The notes beneath the pieces were generated by a model. The model saw only the letters and a program-made list of their open reading frames with translations, had not been told where the DNA came from and did not search any database. A DNA stretch of 64,000 nucleotides from Bradyrhizobium sp. SSBR45G (GTDB lineage: Bacteria > Pseudomonadota > Alphaproteobacteria > Rhizobiales > Xanthobacteraceae): the NCBI RefSeq assembly GCF_030159255.1, contig NZ_BSCT01000015.1, positions 95,897 to 159,896 on the forward strand, written 5' to 3'. The first letter of the stretch is position 1. Each line of letters begins with the position of its first letter. The position numbers and the translations under genes are program-made. Positions 8,811 through 16,898 of this stretch are shown here, piece after piece.

Positions 8811-11021
8811 ATGTTAGCCGGGCGTCTGAAGAAGCCAATGAGAAGGACACTGACATCCGCAGCCGCGCTGCTGGCAGGATTGACGTTGGCGGGGGCCGCA
8901 GCAAGCGCCCACGATCTGGCCGAGCCGACGGTGTTCAGGAGCAGGCACGGCGTCCTCGATCTGTTGATGATCGCGAAGGCCAAGCCGATTTCGACCATCA
9001 CCTTTGCTCCACCGAGCGGCTCGCCGATGAACCCGACCGGCTGGGTCTACGAGATCTGCCCGCGGCCGGCGTCCGGCAACACCTGCCCGGCCGGCGCCGC
9101 GGTGGCCGACTACGGCGGCGTGCGACTGGCTCTGCAGAAGGGCGACACGCTGAAGATCAGGCTGGTGAATCAGCTGCCGCAGCTCGACCCGGCCAAGGTG
9201 AACCACAACGCCGATCCCGGCCAGGCCAATCTGTTCCGCAATCCGACCAATTTGCATACCCACGGGCTGATCGTCGAGCCGCGCGCGCCGACGCTCAAGG
9301 ACCAGACCTTCGGCGACTACGTCTTCGTGCAGATCTTCAACTCGGCCAACGGCATGCCGGTGCCGCAGACGACCCATCAGCACGGCTCCAACAAGATGGA
9401 CTATGCGGATTTCCGGATCGACATCCCGCGCAATCACCCGTCGGGCCAGTTCTGGTTTCATCCGCACATCCACGGAATTTCGCTCAACCAGGTTTCGCAG
9501 GGGCTGGCGGGCATCATCTCGGTCGGCGAGGTCTCGGACTACGCGCATGGCGACGCGCGCGACACGCCGTTTCCCGAGGCAAGCGTGCGCCATCTGATCC
9601 TGAAGGATCTTCAGGTCGCCCCAGGCGGACCGGTGCAGTTCGACAGCGGTCCGGCGGACGTCAAGCCGGGCGAGGTGATCAATCAGCAGGATCCCGGCTT
9701 CTGCGCGCAGTTTCCGGCCGACAGCTCCGAGGTGCGTGAGGGGTCCTGTCCGGGCGTCGATAACTCGGCCGATGAGGGCTCCAATTTTTCTGGCGGCAAA
9801 TGGTTCTTCACCGTGAACGGCCGGACGTTCCCGAAGATCAAGGTGACCGACTCCGACGGTGAGGTCTGGCGGCTGACCAACGCGTCCGGAAGCCTGTCCT
9901 ACAATCTTCAGCTGACGGACGACGAGTCGCAGAAGCCGATGATCATGCAGCTGATCTCGGTCGACGGCGTCAGCGTGAACCTGCCGCAGGACACGACCAT
10001 GGATACCATGGTTCGTCTCGGCGGCGCACGCTTCCGGGTCGTGCCTTGTCCGCCCCTGCCGACCTCGCGCTTCCACTCGAAGCCGGTTTGCGTCACCCAG
10101 ATGGTCATGATGCCGAGCTCGCGGACTGAGGTGTTCGTCACCTATCGAGACCCGGCGACGGGAGCGATCGCCAGTCCCGGGCACACCGCATCAGCGACCT
10201 TCAAGATGGCCGGGCTGACGATGGGCAGCGGCGACCAGTGGCCGGCGGTCGATCTCGCCAAGGTGCAATTCCACCAGCATGGCTCGCGCAATCACATCGC
10301 CTATGGCCTGGACATCAGGGGTGACGCGCTCGCTACGATGCAGCCGTCGGGCATTCTCGATGCAAAGGTCCCGTATGCAAGCGCTTCGGCGTTGCCCAGC
10401 GGGTGCCGCCCACTGCCAGCGGGTCATCGTCGCCGGATCTTCTTCGGCCTCGCCGATCTGACCGACGATGGCACTTTTGGTCTCGGCTATGAGGAAGTCG
10501 ATCAGAACGGCAACCCGGTGCCCGGCACCCAGCTCCCGGTGAGTCAGTTTGATCCGGCGCAGAACATCGTCTGCCTGCCACTCGCCGCGGGGCAGCGGCC
10601 GGTCCATGAAACCTGGGAGCTGGTGCAGCTCTCGACGGAGAATCACAACTTCCACATCCATCAGACCCGGTTCAGGACCATCAACAGCAAGGCGGGCGAG
10701 AACACGCCGCTGTCGGTGGCGCTGAACAGGAGCATCGGCGGCGGCATGCTGCAGGACAACGTCCCGCTCGGTGTCGCGACGCCGAACGTTCCGGAAGTCA
10801 TGGATGCTCAGAGCGGAGTCTGCAGCATCGAGCAGTGGCGGAGCGGCCAGTGCACCTCGAAGCCGGTGGTCGTCGATATTCCGTTCTCGCAGGTCGGCGA
10901 GTTCGTCTACCACTGCCACATTCTCGAGCACGAGGACGGAGGCATGATGGCGAAAATCAAGGTCGTGCCCTCTCCCTATGGCGGCAACGGCTGGGAGGCG
11001 ATGAACCAGATGCCGTGGTAG
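8811..11021 (+). CDS. Periplasmic multicopper oxidase
   Basis: 736-residue secreted multicopper oxidase. The N-terminus carries a basic region and a hydrophobic signal sequence ending AAASA (residues 10-33); an in-frame ATG at 8838 gives a shorter signal. All four copper motifs are present: HTHG near residue 148, HPHIHG near 216, HNFHIH near 612, and HCHILEHEDGGM near 701, the last with the type 1 copper Cys, His and Met. It should oxidise a substrate (metal ion, phenol or protein electron donor) and reduce oxygen to water. The 370-residue gap between the second and third motifs is long. It precedes a flavin electron-transfer set and could share its electrons, which is inference. Confidence 0.9.
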   Translation: MLAGRLKKPMRRTLTSAAALLAGLTLAGAAASAHDLAEPTVFRSRHGVLDLLMIAKAKPISTITFAPPSGSPMNPTGWVYEICPRPASGNTCPAGAAVADYGGVRLALQKGDTLKIRLVNQLPQLDPAKVNHNADPGQANLFRNPTNLHTHGLIVEPRAPTLKDQTFGDYVFVQIFNSANGMPVPQTTHQHGSNKMDYADFRIDIPRNHPSGQFWFHPHIHGISLNQVSQGLAGIISVGEVSDYAHGDARDTPFPEASVRHLILKDLQVAPGGPVQFDSGPADVKPGEVINQQDPGFCAQFPADSSEVREGSCPGVDNSADEGSNFSGGKWFFTVNGRTFPKIKVTDSDGEVWRLTNASGSLSYNLQLTDDESQKPMIMQLISVDGVSVNLPQDTTMDTMVRLGGARFRVVPCPPLPTSRFHSKPVCVTQMVMMPSSRTEVFVTYRDPATGAIASPGHTASATFKMAGLTMGSGDQWPAVDLAKVQFHQHGSRNHIAYGLDIRGDALATMQPSGILDAKVPYASASALPSGCRPLPAGHRRRIFFGLADLTDDGTFGLGYEEVDQNGNPVPGTQLPVSQFDPAQNIVCLPLAAGQRPVHETWELVQLSTENHNFHIHQTRFRTINSKAGENTPLSVALNRSIGGGMLQDNVPLGVATPNVPEVMDAQSGVCSIEQWRSGQCTSKPVVVDIPFSQVGEFVYHCHILEHEDGGMMAKIKVVPSPYGGNGWEAMNQMPW

Positions 11022-11533
11022 GTCGCAGCCGTGGTCTGTACTCTGCTCTTCACCAGGTCGATGCCGCATGCGCGGCATCGACAGGGCTGATACGCTGCGA
11101 TGCCGTGGCGGTGCTGACTCACCGCCACCCGAGGAACGACCGGCTTGCGACAGCGGCGCGCTTCCGATGTGTCGCCCGAACGATGACCTTCATTTTTGAA
11201 TCGATCTAAACTGCCGCAAGCTTGTTTGTATGCCGCTGAAATGACAGGTCCGCGTGCCGCTCGCCGTCAGGCAAGGGCTTCGTGCCGCGGCAATCTCAAG
11301 CAACATTCTTATTCCCCAGCCACTCCGGCAAATCGCCAACATCGACGCGGCAATTCGCCGCAATCGGACCACTTACTATGCTGGTTCTGACAATCACAAC
11401 GGTTCGCAGCAAGCCGTTGCTGAAAGTCGGGAGGACGGGGTCAGAAGCAGGAGCTGCTTCTGTGCTTCTCGGTCAGCCGACGGTGCGTGGCATGTCGAGA
11501 AGACGCAAGATTTGATCAAAGGGAGGACGTGAC
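11022..11533. other. Intergenic region without recognised gene
   Basis: About 510 bp between the oxidase and the FMN-binding protein. Short open frames here have no ribosome site or recognisable domain. The base composition drops in 11190-11400, but no repeat or terminator is convincing. Confidence 0.4.
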
Positions 11534-11563
11534 ATGAATGCAGATTTGAGGTGGACGCGATGA
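11534..11563 (+). CDS. Nine-codon upstream open frame (possible leader peptide)
   Basis: ATG at 11534 follows the strong ribosome site GGGAGG and encodes MNADLRWTR. Its TGA (11561-11563) overlaps the ATG at 11560 of the FMN-binding gene, an arrangement that would couple translation. No run of regulatory codons and no terminator follows, so it may serve only as a ribosome loader. Confidence 0.35.
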   Translation: MNADLRWTR

Positions 11564-12018
11564 GCGATTGGCTGAAATGGACGGCACCCGCTGCGGCCGT
11601 CATGTCGATCGCCGCGCCGGCCTACGCCATGCAGTACATGAGCGTCGAAGAAGCGCAGAAGGCCGCGTTTCCAGGGGCCAGCTTTTCTGAGGTTCAAGAA
11701 GGCCGGGTGTGGAAGGCGAGCAATGGCGGCTACTTCTACTACGACCACGTCGTGGGCAAGCACCTTCTGATCGACTATACGGTCGCGATCGGGCCCGATG
11801 GCAAGGTGCGTCGCGTCGAAATCCTGAACTACCGCGAGTCGTATGGCGGCGAGGTGCACGATCCCAACTGGCTCGGCCAGTTCGTCGGCAAGGGCAGTCA
11901 GAACGAGCTGCGCATCAACTCGGATATCCGGAACATTTCCGGCGCCACGCTGTCGTCGACCCATCTGACGGAAGGCGTGAAGAAGGTGCTGACATATCAT
12001 GCCAGCCACTTCCGCTAG
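11560..12018 (+). CDS. Periplasmic FMN-binding domain protein
   Basis: 152 residues: signal sequence (residues 6-24, ending AYA) then one FMN-binding domain of the RnfG/NqrC type. The motif ISGATLSS near residue 127 is the flavinylation site in which ApbE attaches FMN to a Ser/Thr. The next gene, overlapping by 20 bp, is apbE. The role is covalent-flavin electron transfer outside the cytoplasm. A GTG at 11551 is an alternative start; the ATG at 11560 overlaps a nine-codon upstream frame. Confidence 0.88.
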   Translation: MSDWLKWTAPAAAVMSIAAPAYAMQYMSVEEAQKAAFPGASFSEVQEGRVWKASNGGYFYYDHVVGKHLLIDYTVAIGPDGKVRRVEILNYRESYGGEVHDPNWLGQFVGKGSQNELRINSDIRNISGATLSSTHLTEGVKKVLTYHASHFR

Positions 12019-12877
12019 CATCCGGCGCGCACGAGCCCTGCTTGGGACGTTCGTCGAGATCGATATCGCCGACGCGCAGGGCTGCGATGCGGAGAGCTCC
12101 GTTGAAACGGCGTTCTCCGCAGTGGCGCAGGTGCATCGGCTGATGAGCTTCCATGATCCCGACAGCGACGTATCCAGGCTGAACCGCGAGGCATCGCATT
12201 GCGCCGTGATGGTGCATCCTTCGACCTACGCGGTGCTGGAGACGGCTCTGGAGATGGCCCGTCATTCGGACGGCACCTTCGACATCGGCGTCGCCGGCGT
12301 AAGACAGCCGTCACGCGGCTCGTCTTCGCAGGCCGCTGCTGCGATCGAGCTGCTGGCCGACCACCAGGTCCGCTTTCGCCACGCCGGCCTGAAGATCGAC
12401 CTCGGCGGGATCGCGAAGGGATATGCGGTGGACTGCGCAATCGATGCATTGCGCAGCTGTGGCGTGCGCGCCGCCATGGTGAATGCAGGTGGCGACCTCG
12501 CGGTGCTCGGACCCGGCACCCGCCTCGTCCATATTCGCGATCCGCGCGCGCCGGACCGGCTGCTGTGCCAGGTCGAAGTGAGCAATGGCGCACTGGCATC
12601 CTCGGCGCGCCGCTTCGATCCGTTCCGATCGGCGGAGACGACGGACACTGCGGTGGTCGATCCAACAACGCGCCTGCCGGCCATGGCCGCCCAGGGCGCA
12701 ACGGTCCGCGCGCCAACGTGCATGGTCGCCGATGCGCTGACCAAGATCGTCATGCTCGCCGGCGAGCGTGCCGCAGCTCAACTCGCCAAATGGCAGGCGA
12801 GCGCGATGCTCGTTGCCGCGAACGGCGACGTCCTCACCACATCGGATTGGCAAGGAGATCTCCAGCATGCGGCTTAA
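11999..12877 (+). CDS. apbE: FAD:protein FMN transferase ApbE
   Basis: Transfers FMN from FAD to a Ser/Thr of target proteins in the periplasm. 292 residues with the family blocks ALLGTFVEI (14-22), MSFHDPDSDVSRLNR (about 49-63), LGGIAKGYAVD (about 137), VNAGGDLAVLG (about 160) and ADALTKIVML near 245. There is no obvious N-terminal signal peptide, so export or a cytoplasmic role is unclear. It overlaps the FMN-binding protein gene, its likely substrate, and overlaps the next gene by 11 bp. Confidence 0.9.
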   Translation: MPATSASIRRARALLGTFVEIDIADAQGCDAESSVETAFSAVAQVHRLMSFHDPDSDVSRLNREASHCAVMVHPSTYAVLETALEMARHSDGTFDIGVAGVRQPSRGSSSQAAAAIELLADHQVRFRHAGLKIDLGGIAKGYAVDCAIDALRSCGVRAAMVNAGGDLAVLGPGTRLVHIRDPRAPDRLLCQVEVSNGALASSARRFDPFRSAETTDTAVVDPTTRLPAMAAQGATVRAPTCMVADALTKIVMLAGERAAAQLAKWQASAMLVAANGDVLTTSDWQGDLQHAA

Positions 12878-13397
12878 AGGTGCGTTTCGGTTCGCCCTCT
12901 ACGCGATTTTCGGGCTCCTGTTTGCCAGTGGAGCGCTCTGGATCTATGCGGATCAGATGAAGACCCGCTCGGAGGTGGATAGCGAGGCTTGGCAACAGGC
13001 CGCCGCATTCCTGCTCAGCACCCATGGCGGTGCGGCGATGGTGACGCTCATGCTGCTGGGGGCGCTAGGCCCGATGCACGTCCAGCGCGCCTGGCGCGCC
13101 CGGAAGAACCGTGCGACCGGAATCGTCAGCCTTGCGATGTATGGCCTGCTGATCGCGACCGCGTTCGGGCTCTACTACGTCGGGTCCGAAGCACTTCGAC
13201 CGTGGATCAGCACCGTGCACATCGTCTTCGGGCTCGGTGTTCCGGCCGTCATCACGGCTCACATCCTGGTTGGCCGTTCCAGCGTCGCTGCCATACCGCA
13301 GCCGATGCGCCCGCAGCGCGCGACCGCTGCTACGCTGGTGCCCTCTGACGCCCCGGCCGACGCCGATCTGGTCGGCGTCATGAGCAAGGTGAGCTGA
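12867..13397 (+). CDS. Four-helix membrane protein of the flavin module
   Basis: 176 residues with four predicted membrane helices (about 7-27, 48-68, 84-103, 112-135). Histidines recur at helix ends (STHGG, GPMHVQRAW, STVHIVFG, TAHILVG), which fits a heme b-binding electron carrier, although no named family is certain. The ATG overlaps the apbE stop, so FMN protein, ApbE and this protein form one transcription unit. It probably passes electrons between the quinone pool and the flavinylated protein; this is inference from context. Confidence 0.78.
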   Translation: MRLKGAFRFALYAIFGLLFASGALWIYADQMKTRSEVDSEAWQQAAAFLLSTHGGAAMVTLMLLGALGPMHVQRAWRARKNRATGIVSLAMYGLLIATAFGLYYVGSEALRPWISTVHIVFGLGVPAVITAHILVGRSSVAAIPQPMRPQRATAATLVPSDAPADADLVGVMSKVS

Positions 13398-13766
13398 CGC
13401 TGACGTTGGTGAGGACGACAAAGGGCATCGCGGACTCCATCAACGGAACCGCGGTGTCACGCCGGTGCGAGACCTGACTGATCTCCCAGCCGCTCGCGAT
13501 CGTTCAGGGTTCGTTCGCGTGAGGTGGTGGACCTGGCCAATCGGTCCGCAAATGCGCTTCGCAGCAAGATCATCGTCACACGAGACCGGGTGCTTCGCTT
13601 CGTGTGATTCTGATCTCCGTATTTCAACGGAGATATCGGCTCCCGCTGCTCGACCGATGCAGGTCGATGGCCCCCACAACGCTGACAATGCTGGCCCGTG
13701 GCTGTGCCTTGCTTGCGAATCCCGTCTCGCTCAATCACAATTTGTGCCGACGAGGGGGAGGGAACG
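13398..13766. other. Intergenic region, one small hairpin
   Basis: 369 bp without a supportable gene. A hairpin TCTCCGT-N6-ACGGAGA is visible near 13613-13634; it has no T-tract. Otherwise nothing is recognised. Confidence 0.35.
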
Positions 13767-14123
13767 ATGAGGGGGGTGGATCTCAATCCGTGCGTCGCTG
13801 GCGTACTGATCGCGGCAGCCGCACTGTTGGTGCCGGCAGCGGCGCGCGCCTACACGGCCGAGCAAGAGCAGGCGTGCACGAGCGATGCCTTCCGGCTTTG
13901 TAGTTCCGAGATCCCCGACGTCGATCGCGTGACGGCCTGCATGGTCCGCCGCAAGGCGGAGCTGTCGCCGCCATGTCGGGCCCAGTTCGGGCCGCAGCCG
14001 CGTGAAGCTGGGTCTTCGGGGCGCGCGGACCGGCCCATGAGCATCAGGCCCGTTGTCACCAGGAAACCGGTCAACGCCCGCGCCGGAAAAGTGAAGAAGT
14101 CGATCCGCCCTGATGCCACGTGA
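13767..14123 (+). CDS. Secreted cysteine-rich small protein
   Basis: 118 residues. A signal peptide of about 27 residues ends in AARAY. The mature protein contains one Cys-rich unit with spacing C-x7-C-x11-C-x11-C (from TSDAFRLC to PPCRAQF). The pattern resembles a single eukaryotic GLG1-like cysteine repeat, common in secreted Bradyrhizobium proteins of unknown role. The C-terminal third is basic and probably disordered. The ATG at 13767 follows GGGGGAGGGA; the upstream in-frame extension lacks a ribosome site. Confidence 0.75.
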   Translation: MRGVDLNPCVAGVLIAAAALLVPAAARAYTAEQEQACTSDAFRLCSSEIPDVDRVTACMVRRKAELSPPCRAQFGPQPREAGSSGRADRPMSIRPVVTRKPVNARAGKVKKSIRPDAT

Positions 14124-14343
14124 GCAAGACCCGCACTCTGCGACAGCGGGGACGGGCGCGAACGGCAGATGCGTTCCTTTCGCGTCTCGCGCATCCTCAG
14201 CCTGCAAATGCGATCGAGCAAGACCGGATGTTGTCGGGGATGCGTTCCGGTGTGCCGCTTTTTTGCTCTCGGTGTGACTCAAAAACCATTTCGTTTCGGC
14301 AATCAGGAGTTACGCCTTATCAATCGCTAAATTTATCTTCCGC

Positions 14344-14365
14344 GAATCAGTTCACTGATTCATTT
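14344..14365. promoter_or_regulatory. Palindrome in the parA leader
   Basis: GAATCAG (14344-14350) and CTGATTC (14355-14361) form a perfect 7-bp inverted repeat around TTCA, followed by ATTTT. It lies 36 bp before the parA ATG and could be an operator or a weak terminator of upstream transcription. Confidence 0.4.
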
Positions 14366-14396
14366 TCGCCGCCGGGGTCAATCTGGAGGCCAAGGT

Positions 14397-15074
14397 ATGA
14401 ACGTTATTGTTTTCGCATCGCGTAAGGGCGGTTCAGGCAAGAGCACCCTGGCCGCCCATCTCGCTGCGCAGATCAAGGCGAGCAAGTCCTGTCTGCTCAT
14501 CGATGCCGACCCTCAGGGGTCGCTGACGCTGTGGCACAAGCTGCGCGGCACCAACGAGCCGCCGATCAAGACCGCCGTGAACTCGGTGAGCGCGATCGTG
14601 TCCGCGGCCCGCCGTGACGGCGTCGAGTGGGTGCTGATCGACACGCCGCCAACAATCTCTGCGGTGGTCGAGGATGCCATCAAGAACGCGACCATGGTGA
14701 TCATCCCGGCGCGGCCGGGCGTGTTCGACGTCAACGCCGTGCAGGAAACCATCCAGACCTGCCGTGCCGCGCGCAAGCCCTACGCCGTCGTTCTCAACGG
14801 CGCTCCGGCACGCCGTGACGATGCCGAAAGCCCGATCGTCACGATCGCCCGCGAGGCGCTGGCGAAGTTCAAGGCGCCGGTTTGGGGTGGTCAGATCACC
14901 AACCGTGCCGATCTGCTGATGGCCCTGGGGCAGGGCGAAGGCGTTCGCGAATACTACGCGGAAGGTCGCGCGGCGGCCGAAATCGCGCGCCTCTGGGCTG
15001 CGATCGAGCGTTCGGTGAGGGCGATTCGCGGCACGGTGTCGGCCAACGGCGCCATGCACAAGCAGGCGGCCTGA
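14397..15074 (+). CDS. Orphan ParA-family ATPase
   Basis: 225 residues with a deviant Walker A KGGSGKST (residues 10-17), Walker A' lysine preserved, and a Walker B-like LIDTPPT near residue 80. It matches the short chromosomal ParA/MinD-like proteins that position cargo on the nucleoid or membrane. There is no ParB, centromere-like repeat array or replication gene nearby, so it is not a plasmid or chromosome partition locus. It is monocistronic with its own terminator. The cargo cannot be read from context. Confidence 0.88.
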   Translation: MNVIVFASRKGGSGKSTLAAHLAAQIKASKSCLLIDADPQGSLTLWHKLRGTNEPPIKTAVNSVSAIVSAARRDGVEWVLIDTPPTISAVVEDAIKNATMVIIPARPGVFDVNAVQETIQTCRAARKPYAVVLNGAPARRDDAESPIVTIAREALAKFKAPVWGGQITNRADLLMALGQGEGVREYYAEGRAAAEIARLWAAIERSVRAIRGTVSANGAMHKQAA

Positions 15075-15099
15075 GCCCTCATCTCTTGTGAGGCATCGA

Positions 15100-15122
15100 C
15101 GCGCGGTCGCCCGCGCGTTTTT
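15100..15122 (+). terminator. Intrinsic terminator of the parA-like gene
   Basis: CGCGCG (15100-15105) pairs with CGCGCG (15112-15117) over a 6-nt loop, followed by TTTTT. It is 25 bp after the parA-like stop. Confidence 0.8.
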
Positions 15123-15197
15123 CGCGTCAGATCGGATCATTGGCTCGCATCGACCACATCGGCTGCGAGCCGGCGCGGCGCAGGATGCGCGGCAAGG

Positions 15198-15332
15198 TCA
15201 GGCGACCATCAACAGATAGAACGCGATCGCCGGAGTGAGGGTCAGGATCACCGACCAGATCCCGACCGCCCAGAGAATATCTTCGACGCTGAATCCCTGA
15301 CGGTCAGGGAATGGATGATCCTGAAAAGCCAC
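15198..15332 (-). CDS. Small 44-residue membrane protein
   Basis: A GTG-started frame encoding VAFQDHPFPDRQGF, then one hydrophobic helix (DILWAVGIWSVILTLTPAIA) to a C-terminal VA. It is shorter than usual ORF cutoffs. The helix, the hydrophilic N-terminus and the clean stop support a real single-pass protein. The ribosome site (GAGAGCGCGGGGG) is weak, so the start is uncertain. Function unknown. Confidence 0.55.
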   Translation of the reverse strand: MAFQDHPFPDRQGFSVEDILWAVGIWSVILTLTPAIAFYLLMVA

Positions 15333-15542
15333 GACGCCCCCGCGCTCTCAAAACGTTTTCAACATCCATAGCGGAACATCTTTAAACACGAGGTTTCGGA
15401 CTACGCGGCTTTTGACGACATCTGTTAGCTCGGATTAACCACGGGGATTCCGTGCCGGTGTCCGGGCCGCAGGGGTGGGCCGGCTCTGTCGTCGCTGATG
15501 GGCGGAGGTCGAGACAGAGCCGATGATTATGCTGGCTTCCGC

Positions 15543-16463
15543 TCAGGCGACCCGACCCTGTGTCGCCGGCCGGCGGCGCTCGATCTCCTGATCCAGCCGC
15601 GCGGCAAGCTCTGGGCCGACCTCCACCATGGGCAGCCGTAGCTGCGCGCTTGCAATCAGGCCGATCCGCGCCAGCCAGTATTTTGCCGGGGCAGGGCTCG
15701 GCTCGGTGAACAGCAGCCGCGTGAGACCCTCGACCTGCGCCCAGCACGCTGCTGCCGCGTCATGACGGCCGGCCCTCACATGCTGCAGGATCGCGGCGAA
15801 CGTCTCGGTCTCCAGATGCGCCGAGAGCAGGATGGCGCCGTCGGCGCCAGCTCGAAGCGCGTCGAAGCTCTGGGCGTCTTCACCGGTCAGGATCCCAAAT
15901 CCGGCGGGCCGGCGCGCGATCAGGTCCTGAGTCTGCGCGCGGTTGGCGCAGCAATCCTTGAGACCAGCAATGACGGGATGCGCGGCGAGCTGCAGCAGCG
16001 TGTCGTTGTCGAGCCCGACGGCGGAACGGTAGGGGATGTTGTAGAGCACGATCGGATGCGCGGCGCGGTCGGCCAAGGCAGTGAAATGTGCCAGCAGCCC
16101 GCGCTGCGACGGGCGCACGTAAGGCGGGCTCGAGATCAGATAGAAATCGATCGGCCATGATGCCGTTCGATCGAGCGCTTCGATGAGATCGGAGGTGGCT
16201 ACGCCGCCGACGCCGAGACAGATCGGCAACGCCCGGCCGATGGCCGCGAGCTCGTCGCGCACGGTGTGAACCAGTCGCGCACGTTCGTCCCACGACAGCG
16301 CCAGTCCTTCGCCTGAGGTCGCGCCGAGCACGAGGCCATCGATGGGCTTGGCGGCGTAGTGCCGGATCAGTTCGCGCAACGACGGCTCATCCAGCGCGCC
16401 GTCGCGAAAGGGCGTGATCAGCGGCAGCCAAAGTCCCTGCAGTCGCGTTCGAGTGTCGATCAT
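15543..16463 (-). CDS. DapA/NanA-family class I lyase
   Basis: 306 residues, a TIM barrel of the dihydrodipicolinate synthase/N-acetylneuraminate lyase family. Visible active-site elements are GATSGEG near residue 45, YNIPYRSAV near 138 (catalytic Tyr) and GLKDCC near 163 (Schiff-base Lys). The true DapA cannot be distinguished from other pyruvate-dependent aldolases by eye. The ATG at 16463 has a good AAGGAG site; the longer frame upstream would run through a terminator. It is expressed alone and sits behind a leader with an apparent attenuator. Confidence 0.85.
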   Translation of the reverse strand: MIDTRTRLQGLWLPLITPFRDGALDEPSLRELIRHYAAKPIDGLVLGATSGEGLALSWDERARLVHTVRDELAAIGRALPICLGVGGVATSDLIEALDRTASWPIDFYLISSPPYVRPSQRGLLAHFTALADRAAHPIVLYNIPYRSAVGLDNDTLLQLAAHPVIAGLKDCCANRAQTQDLIARRPAGFGILTGEDAQSFDALRAGADGAILLSAHLETETFAAILQHVRAGRHDAAAACWAQVEGLTRLLFTEPSPAPAKYWLARIGLIASAQLRLPMVEVGPELAARLDQEIERRRPATQGRVA

Positions 16464-16504
16464 GGTCCATCTCCTTGGGTGTTGAGGCCGGAGACGGGAC
16501 ACGC

Positions 16505-16532
16505 AAAAAAGCCCCGTCCTTGCGGCGGGGCT
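16505..16532 (-). terminator. Attenuator-like terminator in the leader of the DapA-family gene
   Basis: On the minus strand AGCCCCG (16532-16526) pairs with CGGGGCT (16516-16510) over a 9-nt loop and is followed by TTTTT. It ends about 40 nt before the lyase ATG and downstream of a promoter-like sequence, so transcription must pass it to reach the gene. Confidence 0.75.
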
Positions 16533-16644
16533 GGTGGTGCGGCGGTGAAACTCTGGAGAGATTCTAGCGCGCGCGTCCACATGTCCCCGGGCGGGGAGCT
16601 TTTTTCGACGACAGCTTGGTGTGCGACGACGTGGACATGCGACC

Positions 16645-16673
16645 TACATGCGCGGTGCAGGCGGTGGTGTCAA
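16645..16673 (-). promoter_or_regulatory. Candidate sigma-70 promoter for the DapA-family gene
   Basis: TTGACA at 16673-16668 is a consensus -35; CATGTA at 16650-16645 is a possible -10 with 17-bp spacing. The predicted transcript would have a leader of roughly 175 nt that contains the attenuator-like hairpin. Confidence 0.45.
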
Positions 16674-16693
16674 CGATGCGCAGGTGCCGGGAC

Positions 16694-16805
16694 AAAAAAA
16701 TAGCCGGGCCCAATGAGCCCGGCTGGAGGTACTGGCCAAAGAGGCCGACACAATCACCTTCCAAGAAGGATTTCTGAGCGCCCGCGCCACTGGAGGAGGG
16801 GGACA
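16694..16805 (-). ncRNA. Candidate small RNA with terminal hairpin
   Basis: On the minus strand after the lysR stop come an anti-Shine-Dalgarno-like CCCCCTCCTCC (16802-16792), a hairpin CCTTC-TTG-GAAGG (16757-16769), a short GGCC hairpin (16734-16746), and a strong terminator: AGCCGGGC (16724-16717), 7-nt loop, GCCCGGCT (16709-16702), A, then seven T. It could be an independent sRNA or only the 3' end of the lysR message. Rhizobial sRNAs with exposed CCUCC loops are known; no family match was possible here. Confidence 0.35.
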
Positions 16806-16898
16806 ATGCGGCAACGCCGACGCTCAGCGCAACTGCAGTATGGTCCTCGATGCGGTCCTGCAGCAAGCAGGTGCACCGCATGTCAGACATGCACAATC

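Noticed and set aside
14397..15074. Plasmid partition locus or origin
   Set aside because: No ParB, no centromere-like repeats and no replication initiator nearby; flanking genes are chromosomal.
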